A DNA stretch of 64,000 nucleotides from Pseudoalteromonas sp. S16_S37 (GCF_014694405.1 NZ_JAAUWV010000017.1:1-64000), one strand, 5' to 3'. Numbered from the stretch's first letter, positions 1 through 10,846 are shown. Program-made: numbers and translations. The notes: generated by a model not told the origin, from the letters alone.

Positions 1-2
1 TC

Positions 3-48
3 CATTTTGCAAGGTTTTGAGGGGTGAGAAAACAAACGTTGCAAAATG
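3..48. repeat. Hairpin-forming inverted repeat
   Basis: A perfect 10-bp inverted repeat, CATTTTGCAA at 3-12 and TTGCAAAATG at 39-48, with a further GTTTT/AAAAC pairing inside. It lies downstream of the last gene of the toxin locus, so it could act as a transcription terminator or as the edge of a mobile segment. No T-tract follows on either strand at the expected place, so terminator function is uncertain. Confidence 0.5.
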
Positions 49-118
49 AGGATAGTAAGATCGTTTAGATCATCAAGAAGATCAATGCATTAAGTGATTT
101 TCAGTGTCGACTAATTAC

Positions 119-180
119 TCCTTTTAATTCATTACTCTAAGTTTCAAGTTTGAGTGACTGTCCTTTTAATATTTTACTCT
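119..180. repeat. Imperfect 20-bp direct repeat
   Basis: Two copies of a sequence beginning TCCTTTTAAT and ending ACTCT (119-138 and 161-180) match at 17 of 20 positions with a 42-bp period. The second copy touches the stop codon of the neighbouring minus-strand gene. It may mark an old short duplication at the 3' edge of the toxin locus. No function is evident. Confidence 0.4.
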
Positions 181-815
181 TAAAATTCAATCAAAGGCTT
201 TATATCCTTTGATTCGTTTTTAAGACAATGCATAGGGTGCACTTTACTATCTGGTGTTATAGCTACAGCCCAATTAGGATAACCAGATATCACTTGATAA
301 AACGAATAACCTTGCTCGTTCAGTGCTCTAGTTTTTGTATCTAAGAATGTATCAGTTGGCCGGCCATCTGTTTCAAAAATAGACTTTATTCCAGAGAAAT
401 CATTATTAACTACCGCAACTATCGTTTTGCCACTTTTAGAGTCTTCAGAAATTACATAGATTTGCTTACTAAAAGAAAATAATTTGACAAAGTCACCTTT
501 TATTAAAGGGTTTTTATCATACTTTCCTGTAAATAAGCCCGATTTAACTAAATTGTGCGTCCTTGTAAAACCAACCCAATAGTACGAATCATCAACAAAG
601 TGCTCTTCAAAAACAAAATATTCAGTGCCATCAACTGTGAAGTTATTTGAACTGGGTATATTGTCAGTTAGAACTATATGAAGTTTTCCGTTGAGTTCAA
701 ATTTTGTAGCGACTTCACCATTTGAAAAACGTACTGAACTGCCTAAACATTGGTATTCAGCGGCTACTATATTTGTGGAGATTAATATTAGCGAAAATAA
801 TGTTAAAAAAATCAT
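180..815 (-). CDS. Periplasmic hypothetical protein, candidate immunity partner of the Rhs-type toxin
   Basis: A 211-residue protein that I do not recognise as a named family. Residues 1-19 are a hydrophobic signal peptide ending near VAA, so the mature protein should be periplasmic or secreted. It contains only two cysteines in the mature part (about residues 23 and 198), which could form a disulfide. The ATG overlaps the stop codon of the giant YD-repeat gene (ATGA at 812-815), so the two are translationally coupled. A small gene placed directly after a polymorphic-toxin tip is the classical immunity position, and periplasmic targeting would fit a toxin acting outside the cytoplasm. That role is inferred from position only. 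A simple accessory secreted protein is the alternative. Confidence 0.6.
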   Translation of the reverse strand: MIFLTLFSLILISTNIVAAEYQCLGSSVRFSNGEVATKFELNGKLHIVLTDNIPSSNNFTVDGTEYFVFEEHFVDDSYYWVGFTRTHNLVKSGLFTGKYDKNPLIKGDFVKLFSFSKQIYVISEDSKSGKTIVAVVNNDFSGIKSIFETDGRPTDTFLDTKTRALNEQGYSFYQVISGYPNWAVAITPDSKVHPMHCLKNESKDIKPLIEF

Positions 816-3800
816 TGCTTAAATATCCCATTAGATTTTATTCCATCAAGTCCATTGCGCTCTATACCCCAATATGTATCGGACCCATGTGTAGCCCTAA
901 TACCACCGAATTTAACTGACATGCCAAGATTAATCAAGCGCTGCCTTATAATTATATTTGTAGTTTTCATCGTAGCTCTTTCGTCAACAGTACCTCGAGC
1001 TGTTATGTGGCTCACTTCATGCGTAAACTCTCTAAAGCCATTCAAATCAATAAATGAGCCATCATGCCCTATACTGAAAGGCGTTCTACCTCTAGTAAGA
1101 TTAATATAAGCCTTACCGCCAGATACCGCACTTTCAGATCCACCATTTTGTAATATTACCTCTAGCTTCCACTTTGTAGCGGATAAATGCTGATTCCCTT
1201 CATCTGTTAAAGCATAGTCTTCAGCATAAACAGTGTATTCTTCGAACACTTTGCTACATTCTTTGCTCGATAGACCTGTACATGAGAAATTAAACTTGGA
1301 GCGACCCAATGCCTTTCTTTCATTTATTTCATCTTGCGATAGCGTCGATTGAGTCACTTGATCCATATAACTATGATCGGTAATAATATCTTTGCCACCA
1401 CTAATGTTAGCATCCTTCGCAATCCCTCCTTGCCCACCAAGGTCAGTTATCTGCGCATTACCAGTCGTATAGTTAACACTAAAGTTTTTCTGAGTACCAT
1501 TCGCCATGTTTATGGTACCAGATGCGCTAAGCACTTGTTTTTGAGCAATCGCTGAACCTGTCGAAAAGCTCGACCTTGTTTTTTGAGATTTGATCTCTAC
1601 ACTCGCCACCCCCGAACTCGGGCTACAACCACTTCCATTCGGATCATCACAATCGCTGCCGTTGATTTTATACCCCGTCGGATCAGTCCCCGCCAGCGGG
1701 TTATTCATGATATACGAATACGGGTTAATACCTTGGCTATTGCCAACACCCTGAATTAGCGGATCAACACTCATAAACCGACCAAGGTTATAATCGTACA
1801 CCCGACCGTTCATATGAATAAGCTCTAATTCATCCAGATGCTCATGATCGGTAAATCCACGATTAGTCTTGGTTAATGCTTTATCACCCAATTGCGCTGG
1901 TAGTTTTAAATCACCACTACTTTCTCTTGGCTTACCAAATGGGTCGAAGTTGCGCTCGGCAATCACTTTACCGTTATGGTCGGTAAATAGTCGAGCACTG
2001 CCTAGTCGGTCTCTATGGGTATAACGTATCGTGGCCACTTCCCCTGTACCTTGGCTAACAACCGCTATATCCCCAATGTAGGCGCGCCATGTGGTTTTGG
2101 TGCCTTCAACCTCTTCTTCATATGCGCCTGCGTAGTAAGTGGTGATATTGCCTTTTACTTGCTTAAAGCGCATATGGTCAGGACCATACACAAAGGTGCT
2201 GGTAATACCGTTTTTGGTAATCGATGTTGGTTTGTCCATGGCGTTGTAAATGGCGCTACTTAAGCCATCGCCTTCGGTCATGTTACCGCGTGCATCGTAG
2301 CTAAAGCCGACCCATGTGCCGTTTTTATTGGCCTTTTTAACCGCATTAGCGCCACCGCCTGAGTAGCCACTTAAGTGGTCTGCATAATTATACTCTGACG
2401 CATAGTCTGACTTTTTAGTTAAGTTACCAATGGCATCGTAGTCGTAACTGATGGTGGTAATACCATCAATTTTGTTGCTGGTTAAACGGTGTAAGCCATC
2501 ATATTCATAGCTTTCGCTAAAACTGTGTTGATTATCAAAGCTCCCTGTAGTTACCCTCATGGCTTTTAAATTACCAAAGCCATCGTATTGGTTGTAATTC
2601 AGCGACATCAGTTGGCCACCGTGTTCCGTCGCAGTATGGCTGCCCGTCATTTGCCCCGACGCTAAAGAGTAAAACTGCTTTTGGGTTAAGCCATTACCCA
2701 GTTTACTTTCGATGATATTACCTAAGATATCCTGGGTGTTTACTGCTTGATATACATAGTCGTTTGCCGCGTTTTTAACTGACTCTTGGTAGCCTAAATC
2801 GTTATAGGTGTACTCTAACGTTAAATCATTCGGGTAGCGTACGCCTTTTACTCGGCCATAGTTGCCATCATAGAAGGTGGTGGTGGTGTAGCTTTTACCA
2901 CTGCCTGTTACGGTATGGCTGCTTGGGCGACCGAGTGCGTCAAAGTTGTACGTGTGGCTTACACCATTACCGCTAGCGCTGGTCATTTGCCCGTAGCCGT
3001 TAGTACCATCGTAGCTGTAACTGAGCGTTTGCTCTCCTGTTGCGCTGCGCTGAGATACGCGACCTAATGCATCAGTCAAGTACTTGACCGTGGTGCCATT
3101 AGCACGCACTTCTTGTTGTAACTCACCAAAGCCGTTGTAAGCAAAGGTAGTCACACCTTGGTTCGGGTCATCCACCTTGGTTTTACGACCCAGTGCATTG
3201 TAAGTGGCTTTAATTTGATTGCCTGCAGCATCTTGTATGACTGCCGGTAAGCCTAGACTGTTATAGCCATAGTAAGTATCGCCATTGTGAGCATCTTGGG
3301 TGTGCACTAATTGCTTTAAGCTATTATAAGTGCGAGACATTTGACCAAGGGTGATGCCATAACAGCTCTCGCTCACGTTAATGGTGGTTTCTAAGCCACT
3401 GTAGCCATAGTTCACCGTCATCAATCCAGTGCCAGATTCACCACATTCTTGGTCAACCGCCTTAGACGAAGGTCGGTCTAGCTCATCAAACCCGCTGTAG
3501 GCTGTGCCGTATGATGCACCACCGGCTTTATAAGGCATTGACTCAAAAGTGGTGCGACCTAGCGCATCAAAGTTCACATCTTGATAAACCCAGCTCCCAT
3601 CAAACGCTTGGCTGGCAGTACGAATGGTTCTGCCTAGTTTATCTTTATACACCCGCACTTCTGGCGTACCAGCACTTACCTGCTTAACCACCATCACCGC
3701 GTGTGCAGGTTTGTGCTCATCACCAGTCACTAACTGTTGTATGGCCGAGTACTGGATTAGCATGCCATCCACTTTTTGGCTAAATGGACGATAAAAATCG

Positions 3801-6800
3801 TCGTAGCCAAATTGCGCAGACACCCACGTATTTTTAGACACTTCCCGCTTTTGGATATTAGGTTGCCCTGTGGCTGGGTTGGTGTAGGTTTTTACAAAGT
3901 GGCCTTTCGCATTTTTAACCGTATATGGAAAGTAGCCGTCTTCAGTAGGCTCTGTATCGCCACCTGTGTTATAGGTTATGCTTGTTTCACGTGCACTATC
4001 TCCCCACTGACCATCGCTATTTAGTACCTGCGCAGTTTCAGTTATCGAAGATGGTAGGCCATAAAGATTATACAACGTTGTGGTGGTTTTCCCTTTACCT
4101 GAGGCATTTTCACCTACCTTACCAGATACCGTGACGGTTTTAGGTTTGCGGTTTGGTTGATACTCACTAAATTGAGTAACTACACTGACCGTGCTATCCA
4201 AATCCGTGTTACCTGTATCATTGACAGGGTCTTCACTGTGACGTTTGGTAATGCTTGATTTAGTCACCGTTGAACTTGTTACTTGGCTTGGCCACCATAC
4301 TGCATCTGCATTGGCACACTGGGTTGTGACCACCTGCTCTTTAATCGTTGTATATTCACCCCACTCATCCTTGAGAGTGTGCGTGGCTTTGGTTACGTTA
4401 CCGCATTCGTCGATGGTATCAACCTGCATGGTGCTTGTTGTAACACTGCTTTTAGTCAATAAATCGCGGGTGACACTGGTACTTTGTGATTGATAAATGT
4501 GACTAACACTCAGCACATCGTGTGCGGCGTTTTCATCCCAATTCAGCTCGGTATACTTAATCGCTTGAGTTTCACCATCGAGCGAATTGAGCGCTTCTTG
4601 TGTACGAGACGCGTAATCTGAGCTTAAAAAAGTCGCTTGACGATAAAGTTTGCCATGCTTAGGGAACACTTGCTCAAAATCAGATTGCGTAACGGTGCCT
4701 CTTGATACTTGCGCTTCAATAATGCGCTCAAAGCCCATAAAGCCGCGACCTTGGGTATTGTATACTGCCCCTCTGTAAGCATATTTATGTTCAAGTACCC
4801 CACCTGTGCCACTGTCTTGCGTAAAGTCAGTAACCACATACATGCTTGACGCAAAGTTTTGATAGCCTGCTAGGTAGTTTGTGCCTTTTTCATACAAGTT
4901 TTGCGCACCCGCAATCCCAGTTTGAATACTTGATGATAATGGACGATACTGCCAGCTGCTGCTAAAGCCAACACCATTGGTGACAGATTTCAGCATATCC
5001 ACAGGTGCATAGTCTGCACCTGTTTGGCCAGAGCCCGAACCATAGTTACGGCTGATGTTAACACGATCCTTTTCAAACCCCGCAGGCCCGTTGCTGTTAA
5101 ACGTACAATTTGAGGACGTACCATCATCACTCAATTCACATCCAAAGTTGAATACCATATCGAGTAGGCCATCACCTTGCGCATCAACAAGTTGTGAGTG
5201 TGTGCTGGCTCCATGCATGCCTGTTTCCACCCTAGCAAAACTACCATCACTGAGCAGCTTAATGGCTTTGTATTCATAGATGTTATGGTCGTGACGTTCT
5301 GGAATTGAATTTATTATCTTTACATTCTTGCTTCCAACCATGACCGACTCTTCTAATTCTCCGCCAAGGGCTTTACCACATATCGGTGTAGATGAACTTG
5401 AAATACTGACAGATACACACGCTTCAACAACAAGCTTTGCAGGATATAACACTTCTTCTTTGCCATCATTATCGATATCAGCTATGCGATAAGAATTCGC
5501 AGAATCATTCACATAGTAAATGCTGCCAGAAAGTTTCCCATCTTCCGTTCTATTGTAGTGTGAATAATAAATTCGACTCCCAGTAGATAGCCCCGTTGTT
5601 ACGGGTGATGTAAAGCCATTACCTTTGTTATAGCGGATGAATAGATTAGTGTCATTAACTTTAGGGTTATACCAGCCTAACCAGTCTTTAAGACCATCAC
5701 CATTGACATCAGCAAAGTAATAAAAGCGCGTCCAATCCGGCTCTGCTTCATTAGCTATCGAGTTAGTGTAATCCATGTCATCGCCGCTGTTAAAGTACAC
5801 CGTGTCAAACACTTTCGTATCTTTTACCGTATGCGGACGGGTATAGTAGATAATTGAAATCTTCCCTTGACCGTATGTCAATCCACCATGCGCCGCCGAA
5901 AGGTCGGTAGAATAAAAGTCAGGTAAGCCATTACCATCTAGGTCGCCTGCATATAAAAAATCGTACTGTCTTGTAGTACCTTTTTTATAAATATCGAATA
6001 TCACTTTGGAGTTTGACGCACTGTAAGGTGCAGCCATATTTTTTGTGTGGTAATAAACAGTAACCTCATCTGCTTCTTCACGATTGACGTTGCTTTCTAC
6101 CAACACTACATCGGGATAAGAATCTCCGTTAATGTCACCAGCGAACAACAGCTCTGTCGAGAGTGGATAACTTACATCGCTGATTATATTCGCGGTGCTA
6201 CCATCTTTATTGTTCAATTTAATTGCTAATTTTGCGAACGCTAGATTTGTGCCAGAACGGTAGATGTCATCTGTGTAACCATCAAGGTTAAAGTCTAAGG
6301 TATGACGGAAACAATTAATCGCATTACCGCTTGAACCAATATCTGTACAGGCTGTTTGAGGGTGCGTATTTACTTCCATACCCCCTTCTGCATTTATGTA
6401 GTAACCTGGCCAATCTCTCGCGCCGTCACCATTTCTATCGCCGTTTGGCGTTATGCTGTTTATGCTGGTCGTTGAGTTTAACTCTTCAATATATTCATTC
6501 TTAATCGTAATAGCAGCGTCTTGCCAATTAAACTGTGTTGCAGGCAAACAGGTGATACCTTGTGCATCAGCGCATTGCTGTATCGAATTTAATAGGTCTC
6601 TACCCGTTGCTGCACTCGTTTTGTAGTTAAGTAGCGTGTTACTAACTAAGGTGTTACCTGTATAGCTTAATACTTTGTGTAATCGTTTGGTCGACTCGTA
6701 ATACCCACCGGCCATATAACCTGAGCGCTTGTCAGCTCTGTCTTGATATACAAACTGCACTCGCTGCATCCCCCGTAGCGCTTCACTGGTGCCCCCTCCT

Positions 6801-9800
6801 GTGTAATATATATCGCTGAGCAAACGTTCACCAGCACCATACTGTGTATAAACATAGTTGATATAGTTTTTAATGGTAGCATCATGCTGGTAACTGATCA
6901 GCCAAGCATTGGTTTCTGTCTTATTGCTGCTGTCAGTAACACTGATGTTGTGATGACTACGAGCACTGGCATCGTGTCCAAAGTAGGCAACGGTGCCATC
7001 GGCATACTCAGCCATAAATGAAACAAGGCCTAAATTGAGCTCCCCTGTTTGAGTAACGCGTACAAAGCTTTCTATTTCAGTGCGGTATATCGTGTTATCT
7101 TCGCCATAATTGCCCGATACAGCTATCAATCGCTGGCCGTCTAAACACAGGCGGTCGTTGTCGTTATATTGCGGGTTTTGAGTAAAGCCATCTTGCGCAT
7201 AAGTGGCGCTGCAACGACTGATCTGCGACCCTGCCGATAGGTTAAAGCCAACACCGGCAATGCCATTACCCGAACGAGATGAATAACTCAGCGACACTTG
7301 AGGCTGCACGCCATTGCGACCCGGTGCAATTTGAATCGGTAAGCTATAACTTGCTGTACCACCGCTTACACCTGCTTGGCCGCCAAGGGTGCCGACGGCA
7401 TCTGTGGTTGGGAGTAGGATATCTGAAAAATTAGCATCTTGAAGTACTTGAACGGATGTATCTGCATAACCAAACTTGGTTTGATCCCTGTCGACGCTAA
7501 TCCAAAACGTACAAGTATCATCCGCAATACACACTTTAATGCGGTAAACCTTGCCTTCTGAGTTGCTCAAACCATAGCTGGTTTCACCATTTGTAAGTGT
7601 TTTCAACGGATCCCAATCAAGCGAGGCCATGTCACAGCGGCTTGCATCGGCACACGATGCGCTTTCAATGGTAACTTTGCTGCCAGAAGGTAAGCTTGGC
7701 CACGTCAGTTCATTGCCTTTATTCTCGGGCACAAACTCTTGGTTCACGACTTCTACACGCTGCTCTGTCTGCCAACGTTCACTGCATGCAACATTCGACG
7801 CATCCACCGCGCCACAGGCTTGGGCAAAGAATCGATAAGTACCGGCTTGCTCAAACTTGTACTCATAGGAGCCCGGTTGATTATTGGCACGAGAGCCAAG
7901 TTGGATCATGTTTAACTGATTTGGAGGCAGCACAAAAAGAGTCGATGTCAAATCCTGTTTTGGCGTGCTAACAAACGACCAAGTGATCTTCTCTGATTTG
8001 TTAATAAAGGTAAGTGTTGGCAGTGACACTGCCAACGCAGGTGTATCACTTGGTATGCTAATCGTTTCATACTTTGCTGTTTCTACTGACCAAGCAGAGC
8101 AAGTGGACAAACCAACTTCTCCAGTACAAGAGCGAATTTTGTATGAGCGAATACCACCGTCCATGTTGTTCCATGTCACGCTATTATTATCGGATATATC
8201 ACCCGCAGCTACCGTGAACCTATCTGGTACTGTCCAATCGTTGTTATTAAACTTAATTGAGATATCATAATAGTCTGCACCTTTAACTGGGCCCCATGTC
8301 AAAGTGGTATTACTCCCCTCAACTTTCACCTCATGGATCCAAGTTGGTATTAATACAGTATTGGACTGTGCTGACCACTGAGTACAACGGCTTAAATCGC
8401 TATTACAGCCTCTTACTCTATAGGTTAGTTCTCCTGATGGAAGATTCGGGTGTGTTACCAACTTTTTGTCTTTGTTGTAAGTAAAGCGACTCGGAACAGT
8501 CCAATCGTTGTCGTTATATTTTATTTGTAGATCAAATACACTTTCTACTGCACCACCCAGACTCAACTCAATGCTATTCGTGCCAACCAAAGTCGCCTTA
8601 GGTGTGGTTACCAAGCTTTTTGAAGGTAATGAAAACTCCGAGAATTCTGAGCAGTCCACTTCGTTACACGCTTTAACTCGATATTTTGAGTATTCGTTTT
8701 CAACTTCTTGTGAGTTAAAGGTATGCTCGGTTACCCGATGCTCTGTCGATGACGAAGAAAAGTCTATTTTTTGCTTAAACTCTTCAACTACGTAATAGGT
8801 CGCAAAGTCAACTTCATTCCACGTAACCTGTATACTACTTCCATCAACTATTAAGTCAGGTCTATTTGGCACATCAGGCTTAGGTGGGCTTATCACAACC
8901 GTGCCCATTTTTGATTGAACACCCTGCTCATCTGTTACCCAAAATCCAAAAGTGTCTTTTTCAAATGGCATGTTGGGTATGTACTTAAACACCCCATGTG
9001 GTTTACCCGGTACTCTCACCAATTGGCCTCTGGCGGTTTTATTATCTTCACTGCCCTGTTGTGTCACAAATTGATACGTAAACTTATCTAACAAGTAAGA
9101 GGCATTGTTATTGGCTTCTGGGTCGCTCATCAGCGTACTTCTAAAATCAAGCTCGATTTCAGTAGCCTCTGATAGTGTTTTTTCAACATCATAAACAACA
9201 GGAGCTTCATTTACGGCAATAAGAGGCACTTTAACCCTAAACTTATTGGAGGTTGTCACGCCATCGGTTACTTGTACAAACACATTTAAGACGGCCTCTT
9301 CATAGAGGGGATCTATGGTGACGGTGCCTGATTTGTCATCATATGAATAATAACCAGGTTCATTATTCACTATGAGGCGTAACGCACCATTGTTACTGTC
9401 TGACCCTTTGTATCGAATGTATAAGTCACTCGTCGAGAGTGTAAAGGTTGAGTTTTCGTGCACTGGCCCTATGTTATTGTGCCTGACAATCACAGGGGAA
9501 TCTTTTTGCTCTTTTACATCAATCGTAATATCACCACGTCCTGATGGTGCGCCTTGATCGTCGTACACAAAGAAAAATACATAATCTCGCCCCACAAATC
9601 CGCTTGGTGGAGTGTATTCAAATACATCATCTCGCGCTCCCGGCACATGTACAAAGCGACCACCTTTATCTGTCCAGCCACCATGGTCTTCACGAACCGC
9701 ATTTTTTGAGAAGATATACTTAAACTCTTTCAATCTTGGATCATTCCTACCTAGGGGCCAAAAATCGAAATCAGGATCATGCATCATTCCGCGCATATAA

Positions 9801-10819
9801 ATGGTAAATTTCTCATCCTTAACAGACTCCCAGATAATTTGCCCCGCTTGAGGGAAGTCATTCACTTCATTTACGATTAACTTCAAATCAAAAATTTCTG
9901 AACGATGCTTACCATCAAATAGCGTAATAGGCACGATTAACTCGCCATTAAAGTTGGCAATAGGCGTAATGGTAAGTCCGTCGACTGTGTAGTTCTGGCC
10001 TTGAGCGACTTCGAGCACAATGTCTGCAGGTAACGAGTCTCTATCAATATATGTGATGTGCTCAATATTAAGCGTCAATGCGGTGTCTTCGTCCATCACC
10101 AATGGTTGCTGCGCTGTGATCTCAGGGGCTGTTTTATTTTCCTTTAACACCGTGATGAACACTTTGGCACTTGCGGTTGCCCCTGCCGAGTCCTTAATTA
10201 CGTAGTCGATCACATCGCTACCATCAAAATCAAAGTAAGGCTGGTACTCAATTGCGTTACTTTTCACAAGCACTTGACCATGTTTTGCGCTAACTTGCGT
10301 AATGATTAATGCATCGCCATCCACATCGCTGTCGTTCTCTAGGACCTTTACTAACGCTGTAGTATTTGCAATAAGCGTAACAGCATCATTTTGCGCAACA
10401 GGGGCGTCATTAATGGAGTGAACCGTAATATAAGCACGGCCCGCAACAGGGTTAGAGCGACCATCGTAGAGCATATAGGTGATTTCATCTTGCCCAGCAA
10501 AATTGGCGGGCGGAATATACTTTACTTGCCCGTTTGGTAACAGAATGACCTCACCCAATTTCGCACTGACAGAGACTATTTTAAGCGTGTCTTTATCTGC
10601 ATCTATATCGTTGCCGAGCAAATCTAATAGCGAAGCTTGATCTTCACTCAAAGTAATATGGTCTTCGGTAACAGTGGGGGCGCTATTATCCTGTGCGTTT
10701 TCACGCAGGTTTTTAAGCATAAACTGTAAATGGGTGGGAAAATCGAACCCAGCCGACAGCGCAGGTTTAGCCATTGCACATAGCAATATAAGTGCAAAGC
10801 TTAAAATAACTCTACTCAT
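812..10819 (-). CDS. Giant secreted SpvB/YD-repeat (Rhs-type) protein with C-terminal HExxH toxin-like domain
   Basis: About 3,335 residues. Order of parts: signal peptide (1-25, ends ALSAG); cadherin/Ig-like beta domains (about 50-640, with repeated NDxPV starts and VxEN/TEDx strands); fibronectin type III-like domains (about 650-1000); SpvB N-terminal domain (about 1145-1450, GGxGxYSLPI and SLSYSS motifs); FG-GAP/VCBS-like repeats rich in DxNxDGxxD (about 1460-1885); long YD-repeat region (about 1975-2940); and the RHS-associated core ending LGRFMSVDPL...NPYSYIMNNP...DPTGY near 3047. The last ~288 residues differ from the core and contain HEVSH (about residue 3267; codons at 1007-1021) followed by TARGTVDE, a zinc-metallopeptidase (HExxH) signature. 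ABC-toxin BC subunits and Rhs proteins use the YD shell to encapsulate the C-terminal toxin. Start chosen at 10819, where AAGGG lies 6 nt upstream; an ATG at 10825 is also possible. It follows two related secreted proteins and precedes a candidate immunity gene. The protease activity is inferred. Confidence 0.88.
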   Translation of the reverse strand: MSRVILSFALILLCAMAKPALSAGFDFPTHLQFMLKNLRENAQDNSAPTVTEDHITLSEDQASLLDLLGNDIDADKDTLKIVSVSAKLGEVILLPNGQVKYIPPANFAGQDEITYMLYDGRSNPVAGRAYITVHSINDAPVAQNDAVTLIANTTALVKVLENDSDVDGDALIITQVSAKHGQVLVKSNAIEYQPYFDFDGSDVIDYVIKDSAGATASAKVFITVLKENKTAPEITAQQPLVMDEDTALTLNIEHITYIDRDSLPADIVLEVAQGQNYTVDGLTITPIANFNGELIVPITLFDGKHRSEIFDLKLIVNEVNDFPQAGQIIWESVKDEKFTIYMRGMMHDPDFDFWPLGRNDPRLKEFKYIFSKNAVREDHGGWTDKGGRFVHVPGARDDVFEYTPPSGFVGRDYVFFFVYDDQGAPSGRGDITIDVKEQKDSPVIVRHNNIGPVHENSTFTLSTSDLYIRYKGSDSNNGALRLIVNNEPGYYSYDDKSGTVTIDPLYEEAVLNVFVQVTDGVTTSNKFRVKVPLIAVNEAPVVYDVEKTLSEATEIELDFRSTLMSDPEANNNASYLLDKFTYQFVTQQGSEDNKTARGQLVRVPGKPHGVFKYIPNMPFEKDTFGFWVTDEQGVQSKMGTVVISPPKPDVPNRPDLIVDGSSIQVTWNEVDFATYYVVEEFKQKIDFSSSSTEHRVTEHTFNSQEVENEYSKYRVKACNEVDCSEFSEFSLPSKSLVTTPKATLVGTNSIELSLGGAVESVFDLQIKYNDNDWTVPSRFTYNKDKKLVTHPNLPSGELTYRVRGCNSDLSRCTQWSAQSNTVLIPTWIHEVKVEGSNTTLTWGPVKGADYYDISIKFNNNDWTVPDRFTVAAGDISDNNSVTWNNMDGGIRSYKIRSCTGEVGLSTCSAWSVETAKYETISIPSDTPALAVSLPTLTFINKSEKITWSFVSTPKQDLTSTLFVLPPNQLNMIQLGSRANNQPGSYEYKFEQAGTYRFFAQACGAVDASNVACSERWQTEQRVEVVNQEFVPENKGNELTWPSLPSGSKVTIESASCADASRCDMASLDWDPLKTLTNGETSYGLSNSEGKVYRIKVCIADDTCTFWISVDRDQTKFGYADTSVQVLQDANFSDILLPTTDAVGTLGGQAGVSGGTASYSLPIQIAPGRNGVQPQVSLSYSSRSGNGIAGVGFNLSAGSQISRCSATYAQDGFTQNPQYNDNDRLCLDGQRLIAVSGNYGEDNTIYRTEIESFVRVTQTGELNLGLVSFMAEYADGTVAYFGHDASARSHHNISVTDSSNKTETNAWLISYQHDATIKNYINYVYTQYGAGERLLSDIYYTGGGTSEALRGMQRVQFVYQDRADKRSGYMAGGYYESTKRLHKVLSYTGNTLVSNTLLNYKTSAATGRDLLNSIQQCADAQGITCLPATQFNWQDAAITIKNEYIEELNSTTSINSITPNGDRNGDGARDWPGYYINAEGGMEVNTHPQTACTDIGSSGNAINCFRHTLDFNLDGYTDDIYRSGTNLAFAKLAIKLNNKDGSTANIISDVSYPLSTELLFAGDINGDSYPDVVLVESNVNREEADEVTVYYHTKNMAAPYSASNSKVIFDIYKKGTTRQYDFLYAGDLDGNGLPDFYSTDLSAAHGGLTYGQGKISIIYYTRPHTVKDTKVFDTVYFNSGDDMDYTNSIANEAEPDWTRFYYFADVNGDGLKDWLGWYNPKVNDTNLFIRYNKGNGFTSPVTTGLSTGSRIYYSHYNRTEDGKLSGSIYYVNDSANSYRIADIDNDGKEEVLYPAKLVVEACVSVSISSSSTPICGKALGGELEESVMVGSKNVKIINSIPERHDHNIYEYKAIKLLSDGSFARVETGMHGASTHSQLVDAQGDGLLDMVFNFGCELSDDGTSSNCTFNSNGPAGFEKDRVNISRNYGSGSGQTGADYAPVDMLKSVTNGVGFSSSWQYRPLSSSIQTGIAGAQNLYEKGTNYLAGYQNFASSMYVVTDFTQDSGTGGVLEHKYAYRGAVYNTQGRGFMGFERIIEAQVSRGTVTQSDFEQVFPKHGKLYRQATFLSSDYASRTQEALNSLDGETQAIKYTELNWDENAAHDVLSVSHIYQSQSTSVTRDLLTKSSVTTSTMQVDTIDECGNVTKATHTLKDEWGEYTTIKEQVVTTQCANADAVWWPSQVTSSTVTKSSITKRHSEDPVNDTGNTDLDSTVSVVTQFSEYQPNRKPKTVTVSGKVGENASGKGKTTTTLYNLYGLPSSITETAQVLNSDGQWGDSARETSITYNTGGDTEPTEDGYFPYTVKNAKGHFVKTYTNPATGQPNIQKREVSKNTWVSAQFGYDDFYRPFSQKVDGMLIQYSAIQQLVTGDEHKPAHAVMVVKQVSAGTPEVRVYKDKLGRTIRTASQAFDGSWVYQDVNFDALGRTTFESMPYKAGGASYGTAYSGFDELDRPSSKAVDQECGESGTGLMTVNYGYSGLETTINVSESCYGITLGQMSRTYNSLKQLVHTQDAHNGDTYYGYNSLGLPAVIQDAAGNQIKATYNALGRKTKVDDPNQGVTTFAYNGFGELQQEVRANGTTVKYLTDALGRVSQRSATGEQTLSYSYDGTNGYGQMTSASGNGVSHTYNFDALGRPSSHTVTGSGKSYTTTTFYDGNYGRVKGVRYPNDLTLEYTYNDLGYQESVKNAANDYVYQAVNTQDILGNIIESKLGNGLTQKQFYSLASGQMTGSHTATEHGGQLMSLNYNQYDGFGNLKAMRVTTGSFDNQHSFSESYEYDGLHRLTSNKIDGITTISYDYDAIGNLTKKSDYASEYNYADHLSGYSGGGANAVKKANKNGTWVGFSYDARGNMTEGDGLSSAIYNAMDKPTSITKNGITSTFVYGPDHMRFKQVKGNITTYYAGAYEEEVEGTKTTWRAYIGDIAVVSQGTGEVATIRYTHRDRLGSARLFTDHNGKVIAERNFDPFGKPRESSGDLKLPAQLGDKALTKTNRGFTDHEHLDELELIHMNGRVYDYNLGRFMSVDPLIQGVGNSQGINPYSYIMNNPLAGTDPTGYKINGSDCDDPNGSGCSPSSGVASVEIKSQKTRSSFSTGSAIAQKQVLSASGTINMANGTQKNFSVNYTTGNAQITDLGGQGGIAKDANISGGKDIITDHSYMDQVTQSTLSQDEINERKALGRSKFNFSCTGLSSKECSKVFEEYTVYAEDYALTDEGNQHLSATKWKLEVILQNGGSESAVSGGKAYINLTRGRTPFSIGHDGSFIDLNGFREFTHEVSHITARGTVDERATMKTTNIIIRQRLINLGMSVKFGGIRATHGSDTYWGIERNGLDGIKSNGIFKQ

Positions 10820-10846
10820 GGTCATCCCTTAAAAGTCCTTTTATTG

